DNA from: Desulfosarcina widdelii | GTDB taxonomy: Bacteria; Desulfobacterota; Desulfobacteria; Desulfobacterales; Desulfosarcinaceae | Direction of reading: 5' to 3' | Length of the DNA: 64,000 bases | Assembly: GCF_009688965.1 (NCBI RefSeq) | Contig: NZ_AP021875.1 | Coordinates: 6,696,001 to 6,760,000, forward strand | Shown here: positions 8,385 to 16,626 of the stretch, in pieces | Position numbering within the stretch: position 1 is the first letter of the stretch | Layout: every line of letters starts with the position of its first letter | Program-made: the position numbers and the translations under genes | The notes under the pieces: model-generated | Told to the model about the DNA's origin: nothing | Seen by the model: only the letters and a program-made list of their open reading frames with translations | The model's database searches: none

Positions 8385-9559
8385 GACAGGTTCTGGAAGG
8401 CAGCCATGCTATATCCGAAGCGGTGCGGCTGGCCCGGGTGCAGGTGACGGCGGGCTACCCCATCACCCCGCAGACCCACATCATCGAGGCCATTTCCGAG
8501 CATTTCGCCGATGGCACCATGACCGGCCGCTTTATTCCCGTGGAAAGCGAGCACTCCTCCATGGCGGCGGTGGTCGGCGCCGCCACCACCGGTGTGCGTA
8601 CCTTTACGGCCACGTCCTCCCATGGACTGGCCCTGATGCACGAAATGCTGCACTGGGCCTCGGCGGCCCGCCTGCCCATCGTCATGGGCGAAGTCAACCG
8701 CGCTTTGGGGCCGGGATGGAACATCTGGATGGACCAGACCGACAGCCTGGCCCAGCGGGACACAGGCTGGATTCAGCTTTACTGCGAAGACGGCCAGGAA
8801 GCCCTGGACACCACCCTGATGGCCTACCGGCTGGCCGAGCAGGTCAACCTGCCGGTGATGGTGGTCATCGACGCCTTTTTCGTCTCCCATACCTTCGAGC
8901 CCATCGAGGTGCCCGACCAGGATGATGTGGACCGCTTTTTGCCCCCCATCAAACCCCGGTTCGCCCTTGATCCCAAGGAACCGGCAGCCCTTTATCAGAT
9001 GGCCCCGCCGGCCTGCTACATGGAAATGCGTCGCAGCATCGATCTGGCCATGGACCAGGCCGCGGACGTTTTTGGCGAGGTGGAAGAGGAGTTCGAGGCG
9101 GTCTTCGGTCGGCGCTACGGCAGCATCGAAACGGTCGGCTGCGATGATGCCGAGATCATTCTGGTCACCACCGGTTCGGCCACCAGCACCAGCCGGATGG
9201 TGGTCGAAAAACTACGCGGCCAGGGAGAGAAGGTGGGATTGTTGAAACTCAAGCGCTTCCGCCCCTTCCCGGTGGAGGCCATTCGCAGGGCCCTGGCCGG
9301 TGCTCGCAAGGTGGCCGTGCTGGACCGCAACTTCTGCTTCGGGGTGGGCGGGATATTTGCCCAGGAGATCCGGGCGGCCCTGTGCGGCCTGGAACCCGCG
9401 CCGGTAATGTTCAACTTCATCGCCGGGCTGGGCGGGCGGGACATCCCGCCGAACCTGATCGAAGAGTTGTACTCGACCACCAAAACCCATGCCGCCCCGG
9501 CCGAGAAGAGCATCTGGATGGGCCTTAACGAGGAGCTTTTGGAATCATGCGGAATCTGA
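8381..9559 (+). CDS. 2-oxoacid oxidoreductase, alpha subunit
   Basis: A 392-residue protein beginning at the ATGA overlap with the preceding gene. The N-terminus (EGSHAISEAVRLARVQVTAG, YPITPQTHIIEAI) and FIPVESEHSSMAAVVGAATT are diagnostic of PorA/PadG-type alpha subunits; GVRTFTATSSHGLALMHEML follows, and a transketolase-C-like domain closes the protein (ILVTTGSATSTSRMVVEKL). It forms the catalytic TPP heterodimer with the beta subunit. The frame is also open upstream to 8207, but that stretch is the preceding gene in another frame. Confidence 0.9.
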   Translation: MRQVLEGSHAISEAVRLARVQVTAGYPITPQTHIIEAISEHFADGTMTGRFIPVESEHSSMAAVVGAATTGVRTFTATSSHGLALMHEMLHWASAARLPIVMGEVNRALGPGWNIWMDQTDSLAQRDTGWIQLYCEDGQEALDTTLMAYRLAEQVNLPVMVVIDAFFVSHTFEPIEVPDQDDVDRFLPPIKPRFALDPKEPAALYQMAPPACYMEMRRSIDLAMDQAADVFGEVEEEFEAVFGRRYGSIETVGCDDAEIILVTTGSATSTSRMVVEKLRGQGEKVGLLKLKRFRPFPVEAIRRALAGARKVAVLDRNFCFGVGGIFAQEIRAALCGLEPAPVMFNFIAGLGGRDIPPNLIEELYSTTKTHAAPAEKSIWMGLNEELLESCGI

Positions 9560-10428
9560 ATATTCCCGACGAAGTATACATGCATCCGGGCAACATGAGC
9601 TGCCCGGGCTGCGGTGGCGGAATCGCCATGAACCTGGTGCTCAAGGCCCTGGGAGAGAAGACGGTCCTGGTGATTCCGGCCTGCTGCTGGGCCATCATCG
9701 CCGGTCCGCATCCCCAGAATTCCCTGAAAGTGCCGGTGCTGCACACAGCCTTCGAAACGGCCGCGGTAACCGCCGCCGGCGTGCGCGCCGGCCTGGACGT
9801 GAAGGGTGACAGCGAGACCACCGTGGTGGCCTGGGCCGGCGACGGCGGTACCTTCGACATCGGCCTGCAGTCTCTTTCCGGCACCGCCGAGCGTGGGGAC
9901 GACATCATTTTCATCTGCTACGACAACGAAGCTTACATGAACACCGGGGTCCAGCGCAGCTCGTCCACGCCCTTCGGCACCCGCACCACCACCACCCCGG
10001 GGGCCGGCTGGAAAAAGACCCGCAAGAAGGACATCATGGAAATCATGGCGGCTCACCGCATCCCATACGCGGCCACCGCCAATATCGCCTACCCCCGGGA
10101 CCTGCTGCGCAAAGTCGAAAAAGCCAAAGCTGCCAAAGGGGGAACTCGCTTTCTTCACATTTACGCCACCTGCCCCACCGGTTGGGGCATCGCTTCCGAC
10201 CAGAGCGTGAAGGTCGCCCGCCTGGCCACCCGCACCAATGTCTTTCCGCTGTACGAAGTGGAAGGGGGCATATCAACCACCCTGAACGAGACCGGCGACC
10301 TGCCGGTGGAGGAATACCTGAAGGTCCAGCGCCGCTTCAAGCATCTTAGCGCGGAGGATTTTCGGGAGATCCAGCGGGATGTGGATGCGGATTTTGAGCT
10401 GATCCGGAAACGGGCGGAGGTTGGATGA
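9547..10428 (+). CDS. 2-oxoacid oxidoreductase, beta subunit (TPP-binding)
   Basis: 293 residues, overlapping the alpha gene by 13 bp. The N-terminal NMSCPGCGGGIAMNLVLKAL carries the CxxC expected of beta subunits. The TPP-binding motif is GDGGTFDIGLQSL through DIIFICYDNEAYMNTG, and the substrate-facing SSTPFGTRTTTTPGAG is also typical. With alpha, gamma and the FAD/ferredoxin chain it forms a complete complex that decarboxylates a 2-oxoacid to an acyl-CoA, or runs in reverse. A strong terminator lies about 115 bp downstream, so the operon ends here. Confidence 0.9.
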   Translation: MRNLNIPDEVYMHPGNMSCPGCGGGIAMNLVLKALGEKTVLVIPACCWAIIAGPHPQNSLKVPVLHTAFETAAVTAAGVRAGLDVKGDSETTVVAWAGDGGTFDIGLQSLSGTAERGDDIIFICYDNEAYMNTGVQRSSSTPFGTRTTTTPGAGWKKTRKKDIMEIMAAHRIPYAATANIAYPRDLLRKVEKAKAAKGGTRFLHIYATCPTGWGIASDQSVKVARLATRTNVFPLYEVEGGISTTLNETGDLPVEEYLKVQRRFKHLSAEDFREIQRDVDADFELIRKRAEVG

Positions 10429-10535
10429 CAGAAGTCGGAGGGCTGACATCAGAAGACGGATTGAAGAATTCGTGGATTGAGGAATTTAGGGATTAAGGAA
10501 TTGAAGGAGCGGCGTGCCGCCGCAATCGTTTGATC
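10428..10535. repeat. Low-complexity intergenic repeats (GAAGTCGGAGG and GGAATTGAAGGAG types)
   Basis: Directly after the beta-subunit stop lie AGAAGTCGGAGGGCTGAC-type units and then GAATTCGTGGATTGAGGAA, GGAATTGAAGGAGCGGC and a short inverted GGCGTGCCGCC core. The second unit matches the palindrome at 499-583; the first matches units near 10625-10650 and 29338-29390. Confidence 0.55.
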
Positions 10536-10542
10536 AAGAAAC

Positions 10543-10577
10543 AAAACGGCCGGGTGATGGTCTCCCGGCCGTTTTTT
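10543..10577 (+). terminator. Rho-independent terminator of the 2-oxoacid oxidoreductase operon
   Basis: AAAACGGCCGGG and CCCGGCCGTTTT flank a short loop, followed by TTATT. Strong GC stem with T-tract on the plus strand; the A-rich left side would let it also serve the minus-strand PilZ gene. Confidence 0.85.
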
Positions 10578-10699
10578 ATTGTGGATTTATGCAATTTCGC
10601 AGTTTTTCACGATTTATAGATTCCGTCCGCTGACTTCCAACCTCCGACTTCATGCCACCGACAGCGTTTGCTCGATGGCGATCGGTTCCGTAGAAGCGG

Positions 10700-11212
10700 T
10701 CAGGCGTCGGCGGCGGCCAGGGCTTTCTTTTCTTCCATGAGAATGGCCGTGCCGACGGGTTCGGTAAATTTAAACACCACTTCGCCCTCCTCTCGCCGGG
10801 CAACCGTGGCCTTGAAGCGGATGTGATCGCCGCTGAGCAGCCGAATGTCTCCATTGAATTTTTTCTTGAAAGGCATTTCCGCGCCGGCACGGATGCGCAC
10901 GCCGCCTTCGGATAGATCGCGCACAGTATAGGCCGTGTCCCCGACGGTCAGGACGGGACAGCGGTCTTCTTCATAAAGGACCCGCACGGCTTCCCGTTTG
11001 ACCAGACCGTTGCTGCCGTCGACATCCTCGGCACGCGACGCCAGTATCGGCCGTTTGGAGAAGAAAAGGGCCAGAAAATTGATGAAGGGGATGGGCATGA
11101 GCAGAAAGAGCAGGAAGATGACCAAAGGACCCAGATCCAGGCCCCGGATAAAAAAGACAGCTAGGATGATGAGCAGTTGGATCACATTGGCGACAAGGGC
11201 GGCGATGTTCAT
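10700..11212 (-). CDS. Membrane-anchored PilZ domain protein
   Basis: 170 residues. Two hydrophobic N-terminal segments (VIQLLIILAVFFI and LVIFLLFLLMPIPFINFLAL) precede a soluble PilZ-like domain with the characteristic DLSEGGVRI motif. PilZ domains bind cyclic di-GMP; the canonical RxxxR upstream motif is not clear here, so nucleotide binding is uncertain. The start at 11212 has a GGAGGATGACC ribosome binding site. It is a single gene on the minus strand between the oxidoreductase and dsr loci. The protein may sense c-di-GMP at the membrane, but no partner is nearby. Confidence 0.75.
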   Translation of the reverse strand: MNIAALVANVIQLLIILAVFFIRGLDLGPLVIFLLFLLMPIPFINFLALFFSKRPILASRAEDVDGSNGLVKREAVRVLYEEDRCPVLTVGDTAYTVRDLSEGGVRIRAGAEMPFKKKFNGDIRLLSGDHIRFKATVARREEGEVVFKFTEPVGTAILMEEKKALAAADA

Positions 11213-11354
11213 AACCGGTCATCCTCCGTTTTCGAAAAATCGTCTTTGTGTAAAACACTCGTAATGGTTAGGATTCTGTCAGGCTACCATAGAAACGGCT
11301 GCCATCGCAATCAGGCTTCCACAAACAGCCCCTTTGACCTGCCTTTTCCCTGTA

Positions 11355-11383
11355 TTGACAAAGAAGGCGGCTGTTTTTATGAT
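11355..11383 (+). promoter_or_regulatory. Near-consensus sigma-70 promoter
   Basis: TTGACA (11355-11360), 17-bp spacer, TATGAT (11378-11383), 55 bp before the NifU-like start codon. Confidence 0.7.
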
Positions 11384-11437
11384 CCGTTCCGGATTTGCCG
11401 AGTTGTTTTAATTACCGCAATATGGGAGCGACCCAAC

Positions 11438-11878
11438 ATGGATGCGCCTAAAAAATCGACCGATAAGGAAACGACCGATTTCTGGCAGGACCATTCGTTG
11501 ACCTTTCTGGAAATGGCCTTTCGCAACGACCGCCGCGAAAGGCTGGAAAAGGCGGACGGATATGCGAAAAAGACAGGCGACTGCGGGGATACGGTGGAAC
11601 TTTTCCTGATGGTGGAAAACGATACCATCGGTCGCCTGGCTTATGAAATGGACGGTTGCCTCCACACCAATGCCTGCTGCAACGCCGTGGCTTCCCTCGT
11701 GGAAGGCAAACCGGTTGAATCGGCCTGGGAGATTACGCCGGAGACCATCAAAGACCTGCTCGAAACCCTGCCCGAAGATCATTTTCACTGCGCAGAGCTG
11801 GTAGTGGGCACCTTGTACCTGGCCTTGAGCGACGCCCGGGAAAACCAGCGTTCGCCGTGGAAGAAAATCTACCGTTGA
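11438..11878 (+). CDS. NifU/IscU-like iron-sulfur scaffold protein
   Basis: 146 residues with three cysteine sites in IscU order: TGDCGDTVELFL, GCLHTNACCNAVASLVEG, and HCAELVVGTLYLAL. In IscU/NifU the three cysteines hold a nascent Fe-S cluster; the second site here is CCNA rather than the usual GCGSA-type sequence, so this is a divergent paralogue. A GGGAG ribosome binding site precedes ATG 11438. It has its own strong promoter and sits just upstream of the Fe-S-rich dsr operon, which makes a role in Fe-S supply plausible but unproven. Confidence 0.75.
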   Translation: MDAPKKSTDKETTDFWQDHSLTFLEMAFRNDRRERLEKADGYAKKTGDCGDTVELFLMVENDTIGRLAYEMDGCLHTNACCNAVASLVEGKPVESAWEITPETIKDLLETLPEDHFHCAELVVGTLYLALSDARENQRSPWKKIYR

Positions 11879-11915
11879 TCCAGATCGATGCCGGTTTGCG
11901 GCGCCTTATTTGCCC

Positions 11916-11944
11916 TTGACAGAAAAGGGGTTTTTGACTATAGG
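11916..11944 (+). promoter_or_regulatory. Sigma-70 promoter of the rsbRD-dsrMKJOP unit
   Basis: TTGACA (11916-11921), 17-bp spacer, TATAGG (11939-11944). It lies about 130 bp upstream of the RsbRD-type gene that heads the dsr operon, leaving a long 5' leader. Confidence 0.6.
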
Positions 11945-12075
11945 TTCGACTTTGAATTCGGCCTGTTTTTGGGCCGTTGAACTGTGTTTCCACCAAAGCA
12001 ATCCGAACCGAAAAATTGTGGGTAATATAGCGGCCCCCGGGTGCGTTTCCGGGGACCTTTGGGGTGGTACTTTAG

Positions 12076-12585
12076 ATGAGTTCAGCACAAGCACTGGCGG
12101 GCAAGAAGAAGGAAATCCTCAAACACTGGTTTCAGACAACCGTCGATTCCTATCCTGCCGATACGGCAAGGTTTTTAAAGAATCAGCAGGATCCCTTCGC
12201 CAATCCGGTGGGGCAGACCACCTACCGGAGCCTCGAGGCGCTGGTGGATGCCTTGATCGCCGGTTCCGGGCGCGAGGCAATGATGGAAGCATTGGACCCC
12301 GTCATCCGAATTCGGGCGGTCCAGGCCTTCACCCCTTCCAAAGCCACGGCATTCGTATTTTCCCTGAAACAGATTATTCGAGACTGTCTGTCCGGCGAGT
12401 CCGGCGACATGGTCCCGCTCGACCGTCAGATCGATGAAATGGCCATGGCGGCCTTCGATCTTTTCATGGGGTGCCGTGAAAAAATATACGAACTCAAAGC
12501 AACGGAATCCAGGAATCAGTTCTTCGGTTCGTTGAAGCGTGCAGGCTTGATTGCCGAAACCGAGGCAGACGGGCCCGGTTTCTGA
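12076..12585 (+). CDS. RsbRD N-terminal domain protein, dsr-associated
   Basis: 169 residues, largely helical. The pattern KKKEILKHWFQTTVDSYPAD, then FLKNQQDPFANPVG, fits the RsbRD N-terminal domain, whose members often precede dsrMKJOP in sulfate reducers. No STAS domain is present. The function in this setting is unknown; a regulatory or assembly role for the Dsr membrane complex is inferred only from the conserved position. It lies 171 bp upstream of dsrM and probably shares its promoter. Confidence 0.75.
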   Translation: MSSAQALAGKKKEILKHWFQTTVDSYPADTARFLKNQQDPFANPVGQTTYRSLEALVDALIAGSGREAMMEALDPVIRIRAVQAFTPSKATAFVFSLKQIIRDCLSGESGDMVPLDRQIDEMAMAAFDLFMGCREKIYELKATESRNQFFGSLKRAGLIAETEADGPGF

Positions 12586-12756
12586 TTTTTCCCTTATAAT
12601 CTTTTGATTCAGGCATCCGGCAGCAGCGTGAATTGGCCGTAAGCCTTGCTTTTTTGCGACGTCTTGCGATGCGATTCCGGGCATCGGAAAGCGTGCGGCA
12701 AAGCGGTTGGGGCGCATTCGCCACCTGTCTGACGCCAAGGAGTGAGGTGCTGTTCG

Positions 12757-13800
12757 ATGAACAAAAATTATATGGTTAGCCTCATAGCGGTTATCGTGCT
12801 GTTCCTGATCGCCTATGTGGGCACGCAGCAGGGGGCCGGATTGCAGATCATTTTCGGCATCGTTGTGCCCTATCTGGCGGTGGCCCTCTTCATTGTCGGC
12901 TTTGCGCGCCGCGTGATCGGCTGGTCCCGATCGGCGGTGCCGTTCAGGATCACCACCACCTGCGGTCAACAACCCTCTCTGCCCTGGTTCAAGCAGGCCA
13001 AGATCGACAACCCCTCGACCACCTTCGGCGTCATCGTGCGGATGTTCCTGGAGATCGTCTGCTTCCGGTCCCTGTTTCGCAACACGCGCATGAAACTGAT
13101 GGGCGGCACCAAGATGACGCACCAGCTGGAGCTTTTTCTCTGGATCGGGGCCTTGGCGTTTCACTACGCCTTCTTTGCCGTGGTCGTTCGGCACCTGCGC
13201 TTTTTCACCGAACCGGTTCCCTTTTTCGTCACCCTGACCGAACAGGTGGACGCGTTCATGCGCATCGAAGTGCTCTACGACGTTGTCCAGGCGGGGCTTC
13301 CCGGTGTTTTTCTGTCCGGACTGGTCCTGCTGGCCGCCACGTTCTACCTTTTCCTGCGCCGGATATTCATTCCCCAGGTGCGCTACATCTCCCTGGCCAA
13401 TGACTTTTTCCCCCTGTTTCTGATCATGGGCATTGCTCTTTCCGGAATTTTCATGCGCTATTTCACCAAAGTGGATATCGTTGCCATCAAAGAACTGACC
13501 ATGGGGCTGGCAACCTTTAGGCCCACCATCCCCGATGGGGTCAGCGGCCTGTTCTTTGCCCACATGTTTCTGGTCAGCATACTTCTGGCCTATTTCCCGT
13601 TCAGCAAGCTGATGCACCTTGGCGGCGTCTTTTTGAGCCCGACCCGAAACATGACGGCCAACTCCCGACAGGTCCGGCACGTGAACCCGTGGAACTATCC
13701 GGTCAAGGTTCACACCTACGAAGAGTACGAAGACGATTTCAGAGAGAAAATGGTCGAAGCCGGCCTGCCGGTCGATAAAATGCCAGAAGAACAGGCGTAA
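12757..13800 (+). CDS. dsrM: DsrM, membrane cytochrome b subunit of the Dsr complex
   Basis: 347 residues from ATG 12757 (AAGGAG upstream). Several membrane segments (SLIAVIVLFLIAYVGT, IIFGIVVPYLAVALFIVGFA, further helices near the middle and VSILLAYFPFSKLMHL) resemble NarI-type cytochromes b that bind heme b and oxidise menaquinol. In sulfate reducers DsrMKJOP links the quinone pool to reduction of the DsrC trisulfide produced by dissimilatory sulfite reductase. DsrM pairs with DsrK, whose gene follows after 17 bp. The five genes follow the canonical order M-K-J-O-P. Confidence 0.95.
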   Translation: MNKNYMVSLIAVIVLFLIAYVGTQQGAGLQIIFGIVVPYLAVALFIVGFARRVIGWSRSAVPFRITTTCGQQPSLPWFKQAKIDNPSTTFGVIVRMFLEIVCFRSLFRNTRMKLMGGTKMTHQLELFLWIGALAFHYAFFAVVVRHLRFFTEPVPFFVTLTEQVDAFMRIEVLYDVVQAGLPGVFLSGLVLLAATFYLFLRRIFIPQVRYISLANDFFPLFLIMGIALSGIFMRYFTKVDIVAIKELTMGLATFRPTIPDGVSGLFFAHMFLVSILLAYFPFSKLMHLGGVFLSPTRNMTANSRQVRHVNPWNYPVKVHTYEEYEDDFREKMVEAGLPVDKMPEEQA

Positions 13801-13817
13801 GACAAAAGGAGCAGATA

Positions 13818-15440
13818 ATGGCAGATGAGTTGATCAAACCCGATGAGCTATTGTCGAAGATAGATCATCGTCCGTCCGGCGCCGGTTGGATGGACACGCC
13901 CCTGGATATCCGCAAGGGAATGTACTGCTACGCTTCCAATCCGAAAAGCGTGGAAACCCTGAGCCTTCCCAATGCACGGGCCTGGAACCCTTTGGACGAA
14001 GACTGGAAACTGCCGGACAACTGGCAGCAGATCATCCACGAAGGCTTCAAAGAGCGGCTGGAGAAGTTCCGGTCCTTCAAGATCTTCATGGACATCTGTG
14101 TGCGCTGCGGCGCCTGTGCCGATAAGTGCCACTTTTTCATCGGCACCGGCGACCCCAAGAACATGCCGGTGCTGCGGGCCGAGCTGCTGCGCAGCGTTTA
14201 CCGCAACGATTTCACCACCGCCGGCAAGATTCTGGGCAAACTGGCCGGCGCCCGCCCCATGAGCCTGGATGTGCTCAAAGAGTGGTGGTACTACATGTTT
14301 CAATGCACCGAATGCCGCCGCTGCTCGGTTTTCTGCCCCTACGGCATCGACACGGCTGAAATCACCATCATGGGCCGCGAATTGCTCAATCTGCTGGGCC
14401 TTAATATTGACTGGATTGCCACGCCGGTATCGAATTGTTTTATGACCGGCAACCACTTGGGCATCCAGCCGCACGCCTTCAAGGACATGCTGGATTTCTT
14501 CGTCGAAGACATCGAAGAGGTCACCGGTGTCCTGGTCGAACCCGCCTACATGGCCAAGGATGCCGACATCCTGTTCATCACGCCGTCGGGTGACGTGTTC
14601 GCCGATCCGGGTACTTACACCTGCATGGGCTACATGATCCTGTTCCACTACCTCAAAGTGAAATACGGGCTGAAGATTACATGGAGCACTTACGCTTCCG
14701 AGGGCGGCAACTTCGGCTTCTTTACCTCCCACGAAACCATGAAGCGGCTCAATGCCAAAATGTACGCCGAGGCCAAGCGCTTGGGCGTCAAGTGGATTCT
14801 GGGCGGGGAATGCGGCCACATGTGGCGGGTCATCCACCAGTACATGGATACCATGAACGGCCCGGCGGACTTTCTGGAAGAGCCGGTCAACCCCATCACG
14901 GGCACCAAATTCGAAAACGCCGCCTCGACCAAGATGGTCCACATCGCCGAGTTCACCGCCGATCTGATCAAGCACGGCAAGCTGGAACTGGATCCATCCC
15001 GCAACGACAACAAAATCATCACCTTTCACGATTCCTGCAACCCCGCCCGGGGCATGGGATTGCTGGACGAACCCCGGTACGTGATCCAGAACGTGGCCAA
15101 CAATTTCTACGAAATGCCGCCCAATACCATCCGGGAACAGACCTTCTGCTGCGGCAGCGGCGCCGGACTCAACGCCGGCGAGAACATGGAACTGAGAATG
15201 GCCGGTGGCTTCCCACGGGCCAACGCGGTCAAGCACGTTCACGAGGCTTACGGGGTGAACATGTTGGCCTGTGTCTGCGCCATCGACCGCGCAGCCCTGC
15301 CCGCGTCCATGGAATACTGGGTGCCCGAAGTGGATGTCACCGGGCTGCATGAACTGGTGGCCAACGCCCTGATTCTGCCCGGTGAGAAGGAAAGAGAAAC
15401 CGACCTGCGCGGCGAACCGTTGCCGGGAATGGAGGAGTAG
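13818..15440 (+). CDS. dsrK: DsrK, HdrD-like Fe-S catalytic subunit
   Basis: 540 residues. Two ferredoxin-type motifs (CVRCGACADKCHFF and CTECRRCSVFCPYG) are followed by CCG domains with ILGGECGHMW and HDSCNPARGMG, then FCCGSGAG. This is the HdrD/HdrB-type module thought to hold the special 4Fe-4S cluster that reduces the DsrC trisulfide. It faces the cytoplasm and is anchored by DsrM. A GGAGCAGATA ribosome binding site precedes ATG 13818. Confidence 0.95.
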   Translation: MADELIKPDELLSKIDHRPSGAGWMDTPLDIRKGMYCYASNPKSVETLSLPNARAWNPLDEDWKLPDNWQQIIHEGFKERLEKFRSFKIFMDICVRCGACADKCHFFIGTGDPKNMPVLRAELLRSVYRNDFTTAGKILGKLAGARPMSLDVLKEWWYYMFQCTECRRCSVFCPYGIDTAEITIMGRELLNLLGLNIDWIATPVSNCFMTGNHLGIQPHAFKDMLDFFVEDIEEVTGVLVEPAYMAKDADILFITPSGDVFADPGTYTCMGYMILFHYLKVKYGLKITWSTYASEGGNFGFFTSHETMKRLNAKMYAEAKRLGVKWILGGECGHMWRVIHQYMDTMNGPADFLEEPVNPITGTKFENAASTKMVHIAEFTADLIKHGKLELDPSRNDNKIITFHDSCNPARGMGLLDEPRYVIQNVANNFYEMPPNTIREQTFCCGSGAGLNAGENMELRMAGGFPRANAVKHVHEAYGVNMLACVCAIDRAALPASMEYWVPEVDVTGLHELVANALILPGEKERETDLRGEPLPGMEE

Positions 15441-15443
15441 CCC

Positions 15444-15830
15444 ATGAAGGATAAAAACAAGATATTCGCGGGACTGGCCATTTTCATCGTGGTCGTCACT
15501 TTGCCCTTCTGGTTCAACCTGGGAAAAGCGGCGCCCGCTCCGGAACTGGAGTTGACGGCCAAGGCAAAAGCCGCCAAAACCTGTGTCATGCCCACCGAAT
15601 TCATGACCGCCAACCACATGCAGCTTTTGGATGTCTGGCGGCATAACGTGGTGCGGGGCGGAGAGCGCGCATTCGTCAACGCCGACGGCAAACTCTATGA
15701 CATGAGCCTCTCCAACACCTGTCTGGACTGCCACTCCAACAAGGAGAAGTTTTGTGACCGGTGCCATAACTACGCGTCCGTAAGGCCCTATTGCTGGGAT
15801 TGCCACATCGATAATCCAAAAGGAGAATAA
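15444..15830 (+). CDS. dsrJ: DsrJ, triheme cytochrome c
   Basis: 128 residues, starting 3 bp after dsrK. An N-terminal hydrophobic segment (IFAGLAIFIVVVTLPFWF) serves as an uncleaved anchor or signal. Three CxxCH heme-binding motifs are visible near the C-terminus: CLDCH, CDRCH and CWDCH. DsrJ is the periplasmic cytochrome of the complex, with unusual heme ligation in characterised members. Confidence 0.95.
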   Translation: MKDKNKIFAGLAIFIVVVTLPFWFNLGKAAPAPELELTAKAKAAKTCVMPTEFMTANHMQLLDVWRHNVVRGGERAFVNADGKLYDMSLSNTCLDCHSNKEKFCDRCHNYASVRPYCWDCHIDNPKGE

Positions 15831-15833
15831 GGT

Positions 15834-16619
15834 ATGAAAAACAGCAGAAGACGCTTCCTTCAGATTGCTGGCGTTTCCGCGCTGGGCCTTGGGGCAAAAC
15901 CCGTTCTCGATGCCTTCGCTTCCGAAAGCGCCCATGGGCCCGGCTACCATATAGCCAAGGGTGAGGACGCCATGACCGCCAAGCAGTGGGCGATGGTCAT
16001 CGACACCCGCAAGCTGCAGACCGTCGAAGATCTGGAGCCCATTATCGAAGCCTGCAACAAGATCCACAACGTCCCCACGGGGATCGAGAACAAGAACCAC
16101 GAGATCAAGTGGATTTGGGAAGCCCATTACCACAACGCGTTTACCGACAAACTAAACAGTTTTCTCAACGAGGAAGTCGAGCAGCGTCCGTTTTTGCTCT
16201 TGTGCAATCACTGCGAAAATCCTCCCTGCGTAAGGGCCTGTCCCACCAAGGCCACGTTCAAGAACGAAAACGGCATCGTCATGATGGATTTTCACCGCTG
16301 CATCGGTTGCCGGTTCTGCATGGCCGCCTGCCCCTTCGGTGCCCGCAGCTTCAATTTCAGGGATCCGCGTCCCTTCATCGAAGAGGAAAACAAGGAATTC
16401 CCCACCCGTATGAAGGGCGTGGTGGAAAAATGCAATTTCTGCGCGGAGCGTCTGGCTGTCGGCAAGATGCCCGCCTGCGTGGAGGCCTCCAACGGCGCCA
16501 TCGCTTTCGGCGATCTGTACGACGAGCATTCGGAGGTTCGGGAACTGTTGAAGGAAAACTACACCATCAGGCGGAAACAGACCCTGGGAACAGAGCCGTC
16601 CGTCTACTACATCGTGTGA
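15834..16619 (+). CDS. dsrO: DsrO, Tat-exported ferredoxin-type subunit
   Basis: 261 residues. The N-terminus has a twin-arginine signal (SRRRFLQIAGVSALGLG). Cys motifs for several 4Fe-4S clusters are present: CNHCENPPCVRACP, CIGCRFCMAACPFGA, and CNFCAERLAVGKMPAC. It resembles the periplasmic Fe-S subunits of NrfC/PhsB type and pairs with DsrP, encoded immediately downstream. Confidence 0.95.
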   Translation: MKNSRRRFLQIAGVSALGLGAKPVLDAFASESAHGPGYHIAKGEDAMTAKQWAMVIDTRKLQTVEDLEPIIEACNKIHNVPTGIENKNHEIKWIWEAHYHNAFTDKLNSFLNEEVEQRPFLLLCNHCENPPCVRACPTKATFKNENGIVMMDFHRCIGCRFCMAACPFGARSFNFRDPRPFIEEENKEFPTRMKGVVEKCNFCAERLAVGKMPACVEASNGAIAFGDLYDEHSEVRELLKENYTIRRKQTLGTEPSVYYIV

Positions 16620-16626
16620 GGTGAGC

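Noticed and set aside
12175..13713. 512-codon minus-strand frame opposite dsrM
   Set aside because: Antisense shadow of dsrM and the RsbRD-type gene.
13848..16133. Very long minus-strand open frame opposite dsrK-dsrJ-dsrO
   Set aside because: It lies opposite well identified dsr genes, has His/Val/Gly-rich shadow composition and no family signature.
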